Source: Methylorubrum sp. B1-46 (lineage in GTDB: Bacteria; Pseudomonadota; Alphaproteobacteria; Rhizobiales; Beijerinckiaceae). Taken from it: 64,000 nucleotides of DNA. Below the pieces are notes generated by a model, which saw only the letters and a list, made by a program, of their open reading frames with translations, did not search any database and had not been told where the DNA came from. The stretch is from positions 248,001 through 312,000 of the forward strand of contig NZ_CP088247.1 in assembly GCF_021117295.1 (NCBI RefSeq), written 5' to 3'. Of the stretch, positions 44,531-53,578 are shown piece after piece (the first letter of the stretch is position 1; each line of letters begins with the position of its first letter). The position numbers were made by a program, and so were the translations under genes.

Positions 44531-47500
44531 ATGTTCGAGAGCGCGACGGCCACGGCTTTTCCCTTCCTCGCAGGAGGCGGGCAACTGGGCGCGATGATGC
44601 GCTCAAATGCGTGGTCGCGCTCGCCACTCGGCCATCCGGAGTCCTGGCCTCCCTGTCTGCGATCGACCGTCAGCCTGATGCTGGGCTCACGCTTCCCGAT
44701 GTTCGTGGCGTTCGGAGCCGAACTCGGCTTCCTCTACAACGATGCCTACGGCGAGATCCTGGGCGACAAGCATCCGCAGGCGCTCGGCCGGCGATTCCGC
44801 GAGGTCTGGCCGGAGATCTGGCCCGATATCGTGCCGCTCGTCGAGCGGGCGCTGTCCGGCGAGTCGACCTGGTCCGAGGACATGCCGCTGACCATGAACC
44901 GGCGTGGCCACGACGAGCAGACGTGGTTCACCTTCTCCTACTCGCCGGTACGCGACGAGGAGGGCCGGGTCGCCGGCATGTTCTGCGCTTGCACCGAGAC
45001 GACCGGGCGCGTCCGCGCCGAGCTCGGTCTGCGCGAGGCGGAGGCGCGCCAGCGCGCCCTCGCCGACCATCTGCCGGGCGGCTACGTCTACCAGATTGCC
45101 ACGCCCCGCGACGGATCGGAGCGCCGGTTCCTCTACGTGTCGCAGGGTTTCGAGCGCATGACCGGCCTGCCGGCGGAGGCGGTGCTCGCCGATCCCGCCG
45201 CGGCCTACGACCTCTTCCTGCCGGAGCATCGCCACCGCCTCGCCGAGGCCGAGGCGGTGGCGATCCGCGACGTCGCACCCTTCGATGTCGAGGTGCCGAT
45301 GCGCCGTCCCGACGGCGGCATCCGCTGGACGCGCATCGTCTCCGCGCCGCGCCCCGTCGGCGACCATCTGATCTGGGACGGGCTCCACCTCGACGACACG
45401 GCGAGACGGCAGATCGAGGAGCAACTGCGCGAGAGCGAGCGGCGCTTGCGGCTGGCGACCGAGGCGGCCGAGATCGGGCTCTGGGACGTTGACGAGGTCA
45501 AGGGAACCCTGTTCTGGCCGGCGCGGGTGAAGGCGATGTTCGGGATATCGCCGGACGTGCCTGTGACGATGGCCGACTACTATGCCGGCCTGCACCCGGA
45601 AGACCGCGAGTCCACCAGCGCCGCCTACGCCGCCGCGGCGGATCCGGACCGGCGCGCCGTCTACGACGTCGAGTACCGCACGGTCGGCAAGGAAGACGGC
45701 GTCGTGCGCTGGGTCGCCGCCAAAGGCCGGGGCATCTTCGAGGGCGGGCGCTGCTTGCGCATGGTCGGCACGGCCATCGACATCACGGCGCGCAAACAGG
45801 CGGAAGCCGCGCTGCTGGATCGCGAGGCACGCCTCAAGGCCGTCTTCGCGCAGGCCGGCGCGGGCCTCGCCCTGTCGGATCTGGAGGGCCGCTTCACGGA
45901 CGTGAACGAGACCTATTGCAGCATCGTCGGGCGCTCGCGCGAACAGGTGCTCGGATCTCGCATGATCGAGATCACGCATCCGGCCGATCGCGGGCGCAAT
46001 GCGTCCGCCTTCGCGGCAGCGGCTCGCGACGGGACGGCGTTCGACATCGAGAAGCGGTACATCCGTCCCGACGGCGAGATCGTCTGGGTGCGCAACAGCG
46101 TCTCCGCGGTGCGCCTCGGCGAGGGCACGATCGCCGCCATGCTGGCTGTCAGCGTGGACATCACCGACCGTGTCCGCGCCGAAGCGGCTCTGCGGGAGAG
46201 CGAGGAGCAGTTTCGAGTCCTCTCGCAGGTGATGCCCAACTTCGTATGGGCCACCGACGCGAACGGGCGGGCCACTTGGTTCAACGAGCGCGTCTACGCC
46301 TATGCCGGGCTCAGTCCGGGTGCGCTCGATGCCGAAGGCTGGCGGGCCATCGTCCATCCCGATGATCGCGACCGTGTGGCCCGCGAATGGCTCGCCGCGG
46401 TGGCCGCCGTCGTCAGCTACCAGAGCGAGTACCGACTGAGGCGGGCGGATGGGGTCTACCGCTGGTTCCTGGGCCGGGGACAGCCCGTGGTGGCGGCCGA
46501 CGGTGCGGTGCTGCGCTGGGTCGGCACCAGCACCGATATCGACGACCAGAAGCAGGTGATGGCCGACCTCCTGCGCTTCAACGAGGCCCTGGAGCGGCGC
46601 GTCGCCGAGCGCACGGCCGAGCACGACCGGGTCTGGCGCAACTCGCGCGATCTGTTGGTGGTGGTCGGCGCCGACGGCATCTTCCGCGCCGCGAACCCGG
46701 CTTGGGAGGCCATCCTCGGTTATGGCCCCACGGAAATCGTGGGCCGCCACTTCGCGGATTTCATCTGGCTTGACGACGTCGAAGCGACCCATGCCGCTCT
46801 CGAGAGCGCCGTACGCACCGGTCCGCTCACCGATTTCGAGAACCGCTACCGCCACAAGGACGGGACCTCGCGCTGGATCTCCTGGCGCACCGCGATCGAA
46901 GGCGATCTGGTCTATGCCTACGGGCGCGACGTCACCGCCGAGAAGGCGCAGGGCGAGGCGCTGCGGCAAGCCGAAGAGGCTTTGCGCCAGTCGCAGAAGC
47001 TGGAGGCCATCGGCCAGTTGACCGGCGGCGTGGCCCACGACTTCAACAATCTGCTGACGATCATCCGCTCCTCGGTCGACTTTCTGTGCCGCCCCGATTT
47101 GCCCGAGGAGCGCAGGAACCGCTACCTCGCCGCGGTCTCGGAGACTGTGGACCGAGCGGCCAAGCTGACCGGTCAGCTCCTTGCTTTCGCGCGGCGGCAG
47201 GCCCTGAAGCCCGAGACGATCGATGTCGGCGCCCGCCTGCGCAGCGTGGCCGATCTGATCGATACGGTGACGGGCGCCCGCATTCGGGTCGTCACCGCGC
47301 TTCCGGACCGGCCCTGCTTCGTCAAGGTGGACCTCAGCCAGTTCGAGACCGCTCTGGTCAATATGGCGGTCAACGCCCGCGACGCGATGGAGGGCGAAGG
47401 CACCCTGACGCTGCGCCTCGATTGCGGACAGTCGCTGCCCACCATCCGGGGCCATGCCGGCGCGCCGGGGCCGTTCGCGGCGGTCTCGCTGCACGATACC

Positions 47501-48115
47501 GGCGCAGGCATCGCGCCGGAGGTGCTGGCCCATATCTTCGAGCCGTTCTTCACCACGAAGGATGTCGGCAAGGGAACCGGCCTCGGCCTCTCCCAGGTTT
47601 TCGGCTTCGCCAAGCAATCGGGCGGTGACGTCGCCGTCGACAGCGCGCCTGGCCGCGGCACCACCTTCACGCTCTACCTGCCCGAGGTCGAGCCCGAGGC
47701 GACGGCCGGCGAGGAGCGTGGCAGGCCGGGTTCGATCGAGCCCGGTGGCTTCGGGCAGCAGGTTCTCGTCGTCGAGGACAACATCGAGGTCGGACGCTTC
47801 GCCACGCAGATCCTGGAGGATCTCGGCTACGTCACGACCTGGGCGGCGAATGCCGATGCGGCGCTGGCCTGTCTGACCGAGCGGGGGCCTGCGTTCGACG
47901 CCGTGTTCTCGGATGTGGTGATGCCCGGCATGAACGGGGTCGCGCTGGCCCACGAGATCAGCAAGCGCTTCCCGGACCTGCCCGTCGTGTTGACCTCGGG
48001 CTACAGCCACGTGCTGGCCCAGGAAGGCAGTCACGGTTTCGAGCTTCTGCAGAAGCCGTACTCGGCTGAACAACTCTCGAGAATCCTGCAACGTGTGATG
48101 GCACGGCGCACCTGA
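44531..48115 (+). CDS. PAS-rich hybrid histidine kinase
   Basis: A 1,194-residue soluble sensor kinase without membrane segments. It starts with a PAS-like unit of the type following SPLGHPESWPPCLR, common in alphaproteobacterial kinases. At least four further PAS/PAC units follow, each ending in a TDIT/DIT-type PAC tail: about 175-290, 305-430, 430-555 and 555-680, then another after a coiled coil (690-815). HisKA has the His in GGVAHDFNNLL (about 835), HATPase carries NMAVNARDAM, DTGAGIAPE and GTGLGLSQVFGF (about 936-1050), and a C-terminal receiver carries VVEDNIEV and FSDVVMPGMNG (1078-1193). I took the ATG at 44531; earlier codons lack similarity. The ligands or cofactors of the PAS domains are not apparent. 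Confidence 0.9.
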   Translation: MFESATATAFPFLAGGGQLGAMMRSNAWSRSPLGHPESWPPCLRSTVSLMLGSRFPMFVAFGAELGFLYNDAYGEILGDKHPQALGRRFREVWPEIWPDIVPLVERALSGESTWSEDMPLTMNRRGHDEQTWFTFSYSPVRDEEGRVAGMFCACTETTGRVRAELGLREAEARQRALADHLPGGYVYQIATPRDGSERRFLYVSQGFERMTGLPAEAVLADPAAAYDLFLPEHRHRLAEAEAVAIRDVAPFDVEVPMRRPDGGIRWTRIVSAPRPVGDHLIWDGLHLDDTARRQIEEQLRESERRLRLATEAAEIGLWDVDEVKGTLFWPARVKAMFGISPDVPVTMADYYAGLHPEDRESTSAAYAAAADPDRRAVYDVEYRTVGKEDGVVRWVAAKGRGIFEGGRCLRMVGTAIDITARKQAEAALLDREARLKAVFAQAGAGLALSDLEGRFTDVNETYCSIVGRSREQVLGSRMIEITHPADRGRNASAFAAAARDGTAFDIEKRYIRPDGEIVWVRNSVSAVRLGEGTIAAMLAVSVDITDRVRAEAALRESEEQFRVLSQVMPNFVWATDANGRATWFNERVYAYAGLSPGALDAEGWRAIVHPDDRDRVAREWLAAVAAVVSYQSEYRLRRADGVYRWFLGRGQPVVAADGAVLRWVGTSTDIDDQKQVMADLLRFNEALERRVAERTAEHDRVWRNSRDLLVVVGADGIFRAANPAWEAILGYGPTEIVGRHFADFIWLDDVEATHAALESAVRTGPLTDFENRYRHKDGTSRWISWRTAIEGDLVYAYGRDVTAEKAQGEALRQAEEALRQSQKLEAIGQLTGGVAHDFNNLLTIIRSSVDFLCRPDLPEERRNRYLAAVSETVDRAAKLTGQLLAFARRQALKPETIDVGARLRSVADLIDTVTGARIRVVTALPDRPCFVKVDLSQFETALVNMAVNARDAMEGEGTLTLRLDCGQSLPTIRGHAGAPGPFAAVSLHDTGAGIAPEVLAHIFEPFFTTKDVGKGTGLGLSQVFGFAKQSGGDVAVDSAPGRGTTFTLYLPEVEPEATAGEERGRPGSIEPGGFGQQVLVVEDNIEVGRFATQILEDLGYVTTWAANADAALACLTERGPAFDAVFSDVVMPGMNGVALAHEISKRFPDLPVVLTSGYSHVLAQEGSHGFELLQKPYSAEQLSRILQRVMARRT

Positions 48116-48145
48116 CAGCGCCTCCCCCCTCGCTTTGGGCGGGCT

Positions 48146-49609
48146 TCAGTGTGCGCCGCTGCGCCGGATGCGGCGCAATCCGAGACGTTTCCAGCCGATC
48201 ACGACGCCCGACACGGAGATGATCAATCCGGCGGCGGAGAGGAGCCAGAGCACGGCGTCCCAGGCCGGGCGGTTCTGCACCAGCAGGCGGAAGTCGAGAC
48301 TGTGCGGAGCGTTGAACAGCCAGCGATAGGTCCGCGCGGAACGGTCGGCTCGGTTGAGAACCTCACCCGTCTCCGGGTCGAGATGGAACCACGTCGCGTC
48401 CGCATCACTGAACTTCACCCGCAGGACCGGCAGGCGCCGCTGTTGGTGATGGGAATACCAATAGGCATCCTCCTCGGTCAGGAGCACCGCTTCGCGGATC
48501 GTGGCATCGGGCAGGAGCCGGCCGGCCGCCTTCACCAATCCGGCGATCGTCGGGGCCGCCCCTGCCGATGTCGAGCCATCCCGGCAGGCCAGGATGGCCC
48601 GCGGTTCGCCGCCGAGCCAGCCGAACCGCGCCTCGACGGCGTCGGGGCAGGCTGCGGCGCGGAGGACGGCGAGATCCTGCCCCCAGCGGGCCTCCGTCAC
48701 GCCGGCATAGCGTTCAATCATGGCTTGGCTCGGCGTCCTCGCGCCGAACCAACGGTTCGGGTTCATCGACAGCCAGCCGCTGGCGACGAAGGTCAGTAGG
48801 GTCAGGCCGCCGACAAGACCGCCGACATGGTGCCACGCCGCCCAGCCGCGATAGGGCGAAACCGAGCCTGATGCGTAGCGCTGCCGCAGCCGGACACGCA
48901 GCAGCCCGACCCATAAACCGGTCACCGCACCGGCAACGGCGACGCCGGAAACCCAGAGAACGACATCCCGCCACAGAGCGGCCTGCGCCCGCAGGGGTGT
49001 CAGGTAGATCCAGTGCGGGATGGCGCCGAACCAGTTCCAGAACCGCTCCCGCCTCGTGGTGTCGAGAGCCACCTCGCCCGTGCGGGCGGAGACGTAGAGG
49101 CGGGTATCCTCAGGATCGCCGAGGGCGATGAGATGGAACGGCCGCAACGGGTCGTAGCGCGCCGTCACGGACCACTGATCGCGGTCGATCTCGCCGAGGA
49201 GCCGGGGCCGCGTCGCGCGCCGGTCGTGGCGGGCGATGGCGAGCGCCTGCCCAGGATCGATGCCGGTGATCAGGCGCCGTCCGCTTGCCAAGACCGTCGC
49301 ATGCCCGCCATCCCAACCGACGATGCGGTAGACCGGATCCCCATCGAGCATGGCAAGGCGCAGGTCCCGCGGAAAGCGGGTCTGGCCGGCGGCTTCGAGT
49401 GCCTCGCTCGGCGTCACCACCACCCGGTCCCAGGCGAGGCGCGGCAGGCCGCCACGTCGCTCCGCCTCGGTCAAGCTGGGAAAGCCGACATACATCATGA
49501 CGAGGCCGGACACGAACCACGTCACGAACAGGAGGCAGGTGAGGATGCCGAGCCAGCGATGGGCGAGATAGAGCCAGCGCTTGCCGCGCTTGAGGAGCGC
49601 ACGCCTCAT
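48146..49609 (-). CDS. PepSY-associated TM (DUF2271/FegC-type) membrane protein
   Basis: A 487-residue inner-membrane protein with four to five helices: KRWLYLAHRWLGILTCLLFV near residue 10, VVLWVSGVAVAGAVTGLWVG, HHVGGLVGGLTLLTFVASGW and a last helix VLWLLSAAGLIISVSGVVIG. The conserved His in the first helix and the HHVGGL pair fit haem or metal ligands of PepSY_TM proteins, some of which reduce iron-siderophores. The stop lies near the big kinase gene. It starts 80 bp after the TonB receptor and is probably cotranscribed. ATGs at 49609 and 49675 are both possible. Confidence 0.82.
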   Translation of the reverse strand: MRRALLKRGKRWLYLAHRWLGILTCLLFVTWFVSGLVMMYVGFPSLTEAERRGGLPRLAWDRVVVTPSEALEAAGQTRFPRDLRLAMLDGDPVYRIVGWDGGHATVLASGRRLITGIDPGQALAIARHDRRATRPRLLGEIDRDQWSVTARYDPLRPFHLIALGDPEDTRLYVSARTGEVALDTTRRERFWNWFGAIPHWIYLTPLRAQAALWRDVVLWVSGVAVAGAVTGLWVGLLRVRLRQRYASGSVSPYRGWAAWHHVGGLVGGLTLLTFVASGWLSMNPNRWFGARTPSQAMIERYAGVTEARWGQDLAVLRAAACPDAVEARFGWLGGEPRAILACRDGSTSAGAAPTIAGLVKAAGRLLPDATIREAVLLTEEDAYWYSHHQQRRLPVLRVKFSDADATWFHLDPETGEVLNRADRSARTYRWLFNAPHSLDFRLLVQNRPAWDAVLWLLSAAGLIISVSGVVIGWKRLGLRRIRRSGAH

Positions 49610-49689
49610 GATCGATCCACCGGCCGCCGGTCGTTGCGACTGCCGAGCCGGGGCCGCTCCCCTTTTGCGAAACACATCGACACGCGCCC

Positions 49690-51906
49690 TCAGAAGGCGA
49701 TGTTATAGGCGACCTCGACCGAGCGAGGCCGACCCAGCAGCCACGCCGCCGAACTCCCCGTCACGGGGTAGACCTTGTCGAGCAGGTTGTAGGCGCGCAG
49801 GCTGAAATGCGAGGTCTCGCTCACACGGTAATCCACGCTCGCATTGACGACCTCATAGGCTGGCCGGCGGGCCGTGTTGGCGAAGTCGCTGAAGGTCTCG
49901 CCGACGAACTGCACGCCGGCGCGCGCCTCCCATCGCGGCGCGAACGCCCAGCTCAGCCAGAGATTGGCGACGCGCTCGGGCACGTTGACCGGCTGGTTGC
50001 CGGCGAAGTTGACGGCGACGCCGGCGACGGCCTGCTGGAAATCGTCGTACTGGGCATGCAGCAGGGCGATGTTGCCCTCCACCCGCCAATTCTCCCATAG
50101 GCCGAGCGAGGCGAACGCCTCGACGCCGTGCGAGGATTGGCTGCCGACCTGGACCGACACGGACGGGCGCAGCGGATCCACCGTCAGCAGGTTGTCCTTC
50201 TTGATCCGGTAGCCGGCCAAGGTGAACTCGCCGCGGCCTTCCCAGAACGACTGCTTGTAGCCGATCTCGATCTGCTCGCCGGTCGAGAGTTGGAAATCCT
50301 TCTGCGCCAGCGTCAGCGTGATGAGAGAGTTCACCGGATCGACGGCGGTGGCGTAGCTTGCGTAGAGCGCGCTGTCGGGCGTCGGGTTGTAGACCGCACC
50401 GAAGCGATAGCTCACCGCGCTGAAATCCTTGGTGAAGCCGGCCGAAGGATTGCGCGGATCCTCCCGGCGGACGGTGGGCGCATCGTAGCGCGCGCCGGCG
50501 ATCAGCGAGAGCTGATCGGATAGGACGAGGCGATTCTCAGCAAACAGCGAGTACTGATTGGAACTCGTGAGATAGCCGAGCGTGGTCGGATCAAGGCTGG
50601 TGAAGACGCCCGGGCTGAAGACGAACGGATCGACGCTGCTCTCGCCGCGGTAGGGCGCGTTGTTGGTGTGCTTGAACCGGATGTGGTTGATGTCGAAGCC
50701 GGCGACAAATTCGTTGCGTAAGCCGAACAGCTCGCCCTTGAAGGCGGCGTCGAAGCGATTGCCGATCTGCTCCTGATCGTGGAAGATCTCGATCGGGCTG
50801 GTTCGGCGGATCAGGCCGGTATTCGGCACGAAGCCATAGGTCTCGACGTTGCGCCAGTGCCGATCCGACACGAGACGGTAGGCCGTGTTGCGGATCGTGA
50901 TGTCGGCAGTCGGCGTCCACTCGGTCTTGAACTGTGTCCAGTTGTCCTTGAAGACGATGCGGCTGTCGTTGACGTTGTAGTTGTTGAATCGAGTTCGCGG
51001 ATCGATCCGGCCACCGATCAGCGGCGTCCCGAAGTAGCGCAGGGGCTCCTGGTAGCCGTAATCGTGCGACAGGGTGAAGGCGAGGTCGGGCGTCGCCTGG
51101 AAGAGCACGGCCCCCGAGACCGCAAGATTGGCGAAATCGCCGTTCTGGCGCAGCCAGCCATCGGCCTGATTGGCGCTGACGTTGAGGCGGTAGAATACGC
51201 TCTCGCCGACTGGACCGCCGCTGTCGAAGGCGAGGCGCTTCACGCCATCCGATCCGAGAGCGGCGCGAGCCGCGTTGATCGGGACGGCCGTCGGCTTCTT
51301 GGGCACGACGTTGATGACGCCGCCGATGGCACCGTCCCCGTACAAGACCGAGGCCGGTCCGCGCAGCACCTCGATCCGATCGACGTTCCATGTGTCGAAG
51401 GGATAGGTGATCGTTCCGGCGCCGACATAGAGCCGGGTGCCGTCGTAGAGCTGCATCACCGAGTTGACACCGGCAAAGCCGCGGGAGGTGTAGGCGCCCA
51501 GACCGTTGCCGGGCGCGCCGATCGTCGTGATGCCGGCCGCGTTCTGGGTGATCGCCTCCTGCACGGTTTCCTGACCGCGCTCGCGGATCTTCTGGCCCGG
51601 TATCACCTCGATGCTGGCCGGCGTCTGCAGCGGCGAGAGATCGAGACGGCTGCCGCTGCGGTTCGGCGCGGTGAGATTGAGCCCGGTCGGCGCCGCCGTG
51701 TAGGGCGTCCGCGCCAGCAGCCGCGTGCCGGATCCGGCTCCCTGCACGGCAAGCTCCTCCAGAGCGACGGCGTGCGATTCGCTGGCAACATCCGTGCGGT
51801 CCTGAGCCGCCAGGGAGGTCGCATGCAGAATGAGGGCGCCGGCCGAGAGCAGCAGGGCGGCCGGCAGGTACTCGGCAGGCGAGTGGGGGCGATCAACGGA
51901 CGACAT
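49690..51906 (-). CDS. TonB-dependent outer-membrane receptor under B12 riboswitch
   Basis: A 738-residue receptor. A signal peptide spans about 1-35 (LPAALLLSAGALILHATSLA). The plug has ASIEVIPGQKIRERGQETVQ and YTSRGFAG, then the barrel signature DRIEVLRGPASVLYGDGAIG. The beta-barrel strands end in VEVAYNIAF with the terminal Phe needed for outer-membrane insertion. Plug wording resembles siderophore receptors (FhuA/FpvA type) more than BtuB, yet the gene follows a cobalamin riboswitch. The substrate could be cobalamin or a related corrinoid, or an iron chelate under B12 control. The gene is translated from the ATG at 51906, well after the riboswitch; the PepSY membrane protein gene follows. 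Confidence 0.9.
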   Translation of the reverse strand: MSSVDRPHSPAEYLPAALLLSAGALILHATSLAAQDRTDVASESHAVALEELAVQGAGSGTRLLARTPYTAAPTGLNLTAPNRSGSRLDLSPLQTPASIEVIPGQKIRERGQETVQEAITQNAAGITTIGAPGNGLGAYTSRGFAGVNSVMQLYDGTRLYVGAGTITYPFDTWNVDRIEVLRGPASVLYGDGAIGGVINVVPKKPTAVPINAARAALGSDGVKRLAFDSGGPVGESVFYRLNVSANQADGWLRQNGDFANLAVSGAVLFQATPDLAFTLSHDYGYQEPLRYFGTPLIGGRIDPRTRFNNYNVNDSRIVFKDNWTQFKTEWTPTADITIRNTAYRLVSDRHWRNVETYGFVPNTGLIRRTSPIEIFHDQEQIGNRFDAAFKGELFGLRNEFVAGFDINHIRFKHTNNAPYRGESSVDPFVFSPGVFTSLDPTTLGYLTSSNQYSLFAENRLVLSDQLSLIAGARYDAPTVRREDPRNPSAGFTKDFSAVSYRFGAVYNPTPDSALYASYATAVDPVNSLITLTLAQKDFQLSTGEQIEIGYKQSFWEGRGEFTLAGYRIKKDNLLTVDPLRPSVSVQVGSQSSHGVEAFASLGLWENWRVEGNIALLHAQYDDFQQAVAGVAVNFAGNQPVNVPERVANLWLSWAFAPRWEARAGVQFVGETFSDFANTARRPAYEVVNASVDYRVSETSHFSLRAYNLLDKVYPVTGSSAAWLLGRPRSVEVAYNIAF

Positions 51907-52040
51907 GGGACGAGCGGCCTCGGGCAACGGCAGTGGCACGTCACCGCGAACGAGGCCTCGGGCCGCATCTCCCCACGGGAGTGGCGCGCCTTCGACACCC
52001 GTCAGGACACCCCGCCCGACGCGTTTCGCGTGTGACCACG

Positions 52041-52217
52041 ACTGACGGCAGGTCTCCTGGCTCGCGGGTCGCTGCCCTCTCACCGTCTTCCCGGGCGAGG
52101 CTGCCCAGTGACATGGTGGCGGAAGGCTCGCCGCTTACAGTTGCGGGGGCAGCCGCGGCATCGGACTGACGTCCTCACCGCGTTCCCTTTTGATCCCCGA
52201 GGGGAACCGTCGAAGCC
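52041..52217 (-). promoter_or_regulatory. Cobalamin (adenosylcobalamin) riboswitch
   Basis: Reading the minus strand, the conserved blocks appear in order: GGTTCCCC ... AAAAGGGAACGCGGTG, CGCGGCTGCCCCCGCAACTG, TAAGCGGCGAG, GTCACTGG, CGGGAAGACGG and the B12 box AGCCAGGAGACCTGCC (52047-52062). All core elements of the class are present. It lies about 135 bp upstream of the TonB receptor start and should reduce its expression when B12 is abundant. Confidence 0.95.
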
Positions 52218-52360
52218 TAGCTATTCGGCGCCGGCAGGGAGTGTCAATTCCGATCATGGAACTCGGTGTTCGATCGATGTGGCTAACGGTGCAGCCGTCG
52301 CTGGGTCGGGCTTCGCCCGCAACGCCTCGACAGCGGGAGGCTGCGGATCGGTGACGTCGG

Positions 52361-52957
52361 TCACCGACTGCGGCCGGGCGGCAGGATCATCGCCGTGTCC
52401 GGGTCCGTGACGTCACCCTGCTGCTGCGGCTCGACCGTCAGCTTCGCAGCGAGTTCGGGCGTCTTGCCTCCCGCCCGCTCCTGGGTCGCCGCAACCTGCT
52501 GTTCGCGGGCCTGTTCCGGCGTCAGCTCGCCGCGCACCACAGCACGGGCGAGATTCAGGCTCAGCACGTTCTCGGCCTCGTCCGCGCCGTAGGCCGTAAG
52601 CGTGCCCCGCGTCCGATCCGGAATCACGCTGCCGTTGAAGGTCGCCACTGCGCTGAAGAGGTTGAGCGGCACCTTGTAGGGCAGGCTTTGTTCCACAACG
52701 TCGCTGTGCTTGGCCGGGAAGTCGTGCTCGGCCCCGACCTTGTGCACCACGGTTCGGATCCACGGCCCGTTTCGGTGCCAGATCAGCAGGGTCGCCGTCT
52801 GCTCCTGCGGCGGGCCGTACTTCTCCGCAATCGCTGCCGCGGCCTTGCGAGCGGGCTCCGGCCAGTCCGCCGCGATCGGTTCGGCGGCGCCGGCGCCGCC
52901 GGCTGTGAGGACGAGCGCGACGGCGAGGGCGAAGCGGCAGGAGCCGGACGGGGACAT
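52361..52957 (-). CDS. Hypothetical periplasmic protein
   Basis: A 198-residue exported protein. The signal peptide FALAVALVLTAGGAGAA (cut after about residue 25) precedes a soluble domain with KYGPPQEQTATLLIWHRNGP, VVHKVGAEHDFPAKHSDVVE and KVPLNLFSAVATFNGSVIPD. GGGAGG lies just before the ATG at 52957. I recognise no family by name, though the length and layout look conserved. The C-terminus is rich in Pro/Gln. It diverges from the IorAB genes, with 136 bp between the starts. Confidence 0.75.
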   Translation of the reverse strand: MSPSGSCRFALAVALVLTAGGAGAAEPIAADWPEPARKAAAAIAEKYGPPQEQTATLLIWHRNGPWIRTVVHKVGAEHDFPAKHSDVVEQSLPYKVPLNLFSAVATFNGSVIPDRTRGTLTAYGADEAENVLSLNLARAVVRGELTPEQAREQQVAATQERAGGKTPELAAKLTVEPQQQGDVTDPDTAMILPPGRSR

Positions 52958-53093
52958 GGAACCTCCCTGATGACGCCGGGCCGGATCGGGATCGCACGCG
53001 GCGATGAGAGGGTTGCCGCAAAGGAGTCGCGTTGCCCCGGCCCTGCGCTGGGTATAGGCCCTCTCTATAAGAATGGTTCCAGGGAGACGCCCC

Positions 53094-53564
53094 ATGGCGC
53101 AGCCGATGTCGCTGGACGTGAACGGGCGCGCGACGTCCGTGACCGTGGACGACCCCGAAACGCCGCTGCTCTACGTGCTGCGCGACGATCTCGGCTTGCA
53201 CGGCCCGCGCTTCGGCTGCGGGCTGGGCCAGTGCGGTTCCTGCACGGTGCATATCGACGGGCAGGCCGTGCGCTCCTGCGTCACGCCGGTCTCCGGCCTG
53301 AAGCCGGGGGCGAAGATCGTGACGCTCGAAGGCCTCGGCGGGCCCGACAAGCTCCACCCGGTGCAGGCCGCCTTCATTGAGGAGCAGGCGGCGCAGTGTG
53401 GCTACTGCATCAACGGCATGATCATGCAGTCGGCCGCCCTTCTTAACAAGACACCGAAGCCCGACGAGGCGGCGATCCGGCAGGCGCTGGCGCAGAACCT
53501 CTGCCGATGCGGCACTCATCTGCGGATCGTGCGCGCTGTTCAGCGCGCCGCCGGCACGCTGTGA
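53094..53564 (+). CDS. iorA: Isoquinoline 1-oxidoreductase alpha subunit-like, [2Fe-2S] protein
   Basis: A 156-residue small subunit of a xanthine oxidase-family molybdenum hydroxylase. It has two [2Fe-2S] clusters: the ferredoxin-type site GCGLGQCGSCTVHIDG plus a later Cys in VRSCVTP, and the helical site QCGYCINGMIMQ with LCRCGTHLRI. It moves electrons from the molybdenum subunit to an acceptor. GGGAGAC precedes the ATG at 53094. The catalytic subunit follows after 14 bp, so the pair is coexpressed. The real substrate is unknown; the name follows subunit architecture only. Confidence 0.92.
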   Translation: MAQPMSLDVNGRATSVTVDDPETPLLYVLRDDLGLHGPRFGCGLGQCGSCTVHIDGQAVRSCVTPVSGLKPGAKIVTLEGLGGPDKLHPVQAAFIEEQAAQCGYCINGMIMQSAALLNKTPKPDEAAIRQALAQNLCRCGTHLRIVRAVQRAAGTL

Positions 53565-53578
53565 GGGAGGCTGACGCC

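Noticed and set aside
44687..48091. Minus-strand open frame of 1,134 codons opposite the PAS-rich kinase
   Set aside because: Same reason: antisense shadow of a strongly supported gene; no domain and no start signal.
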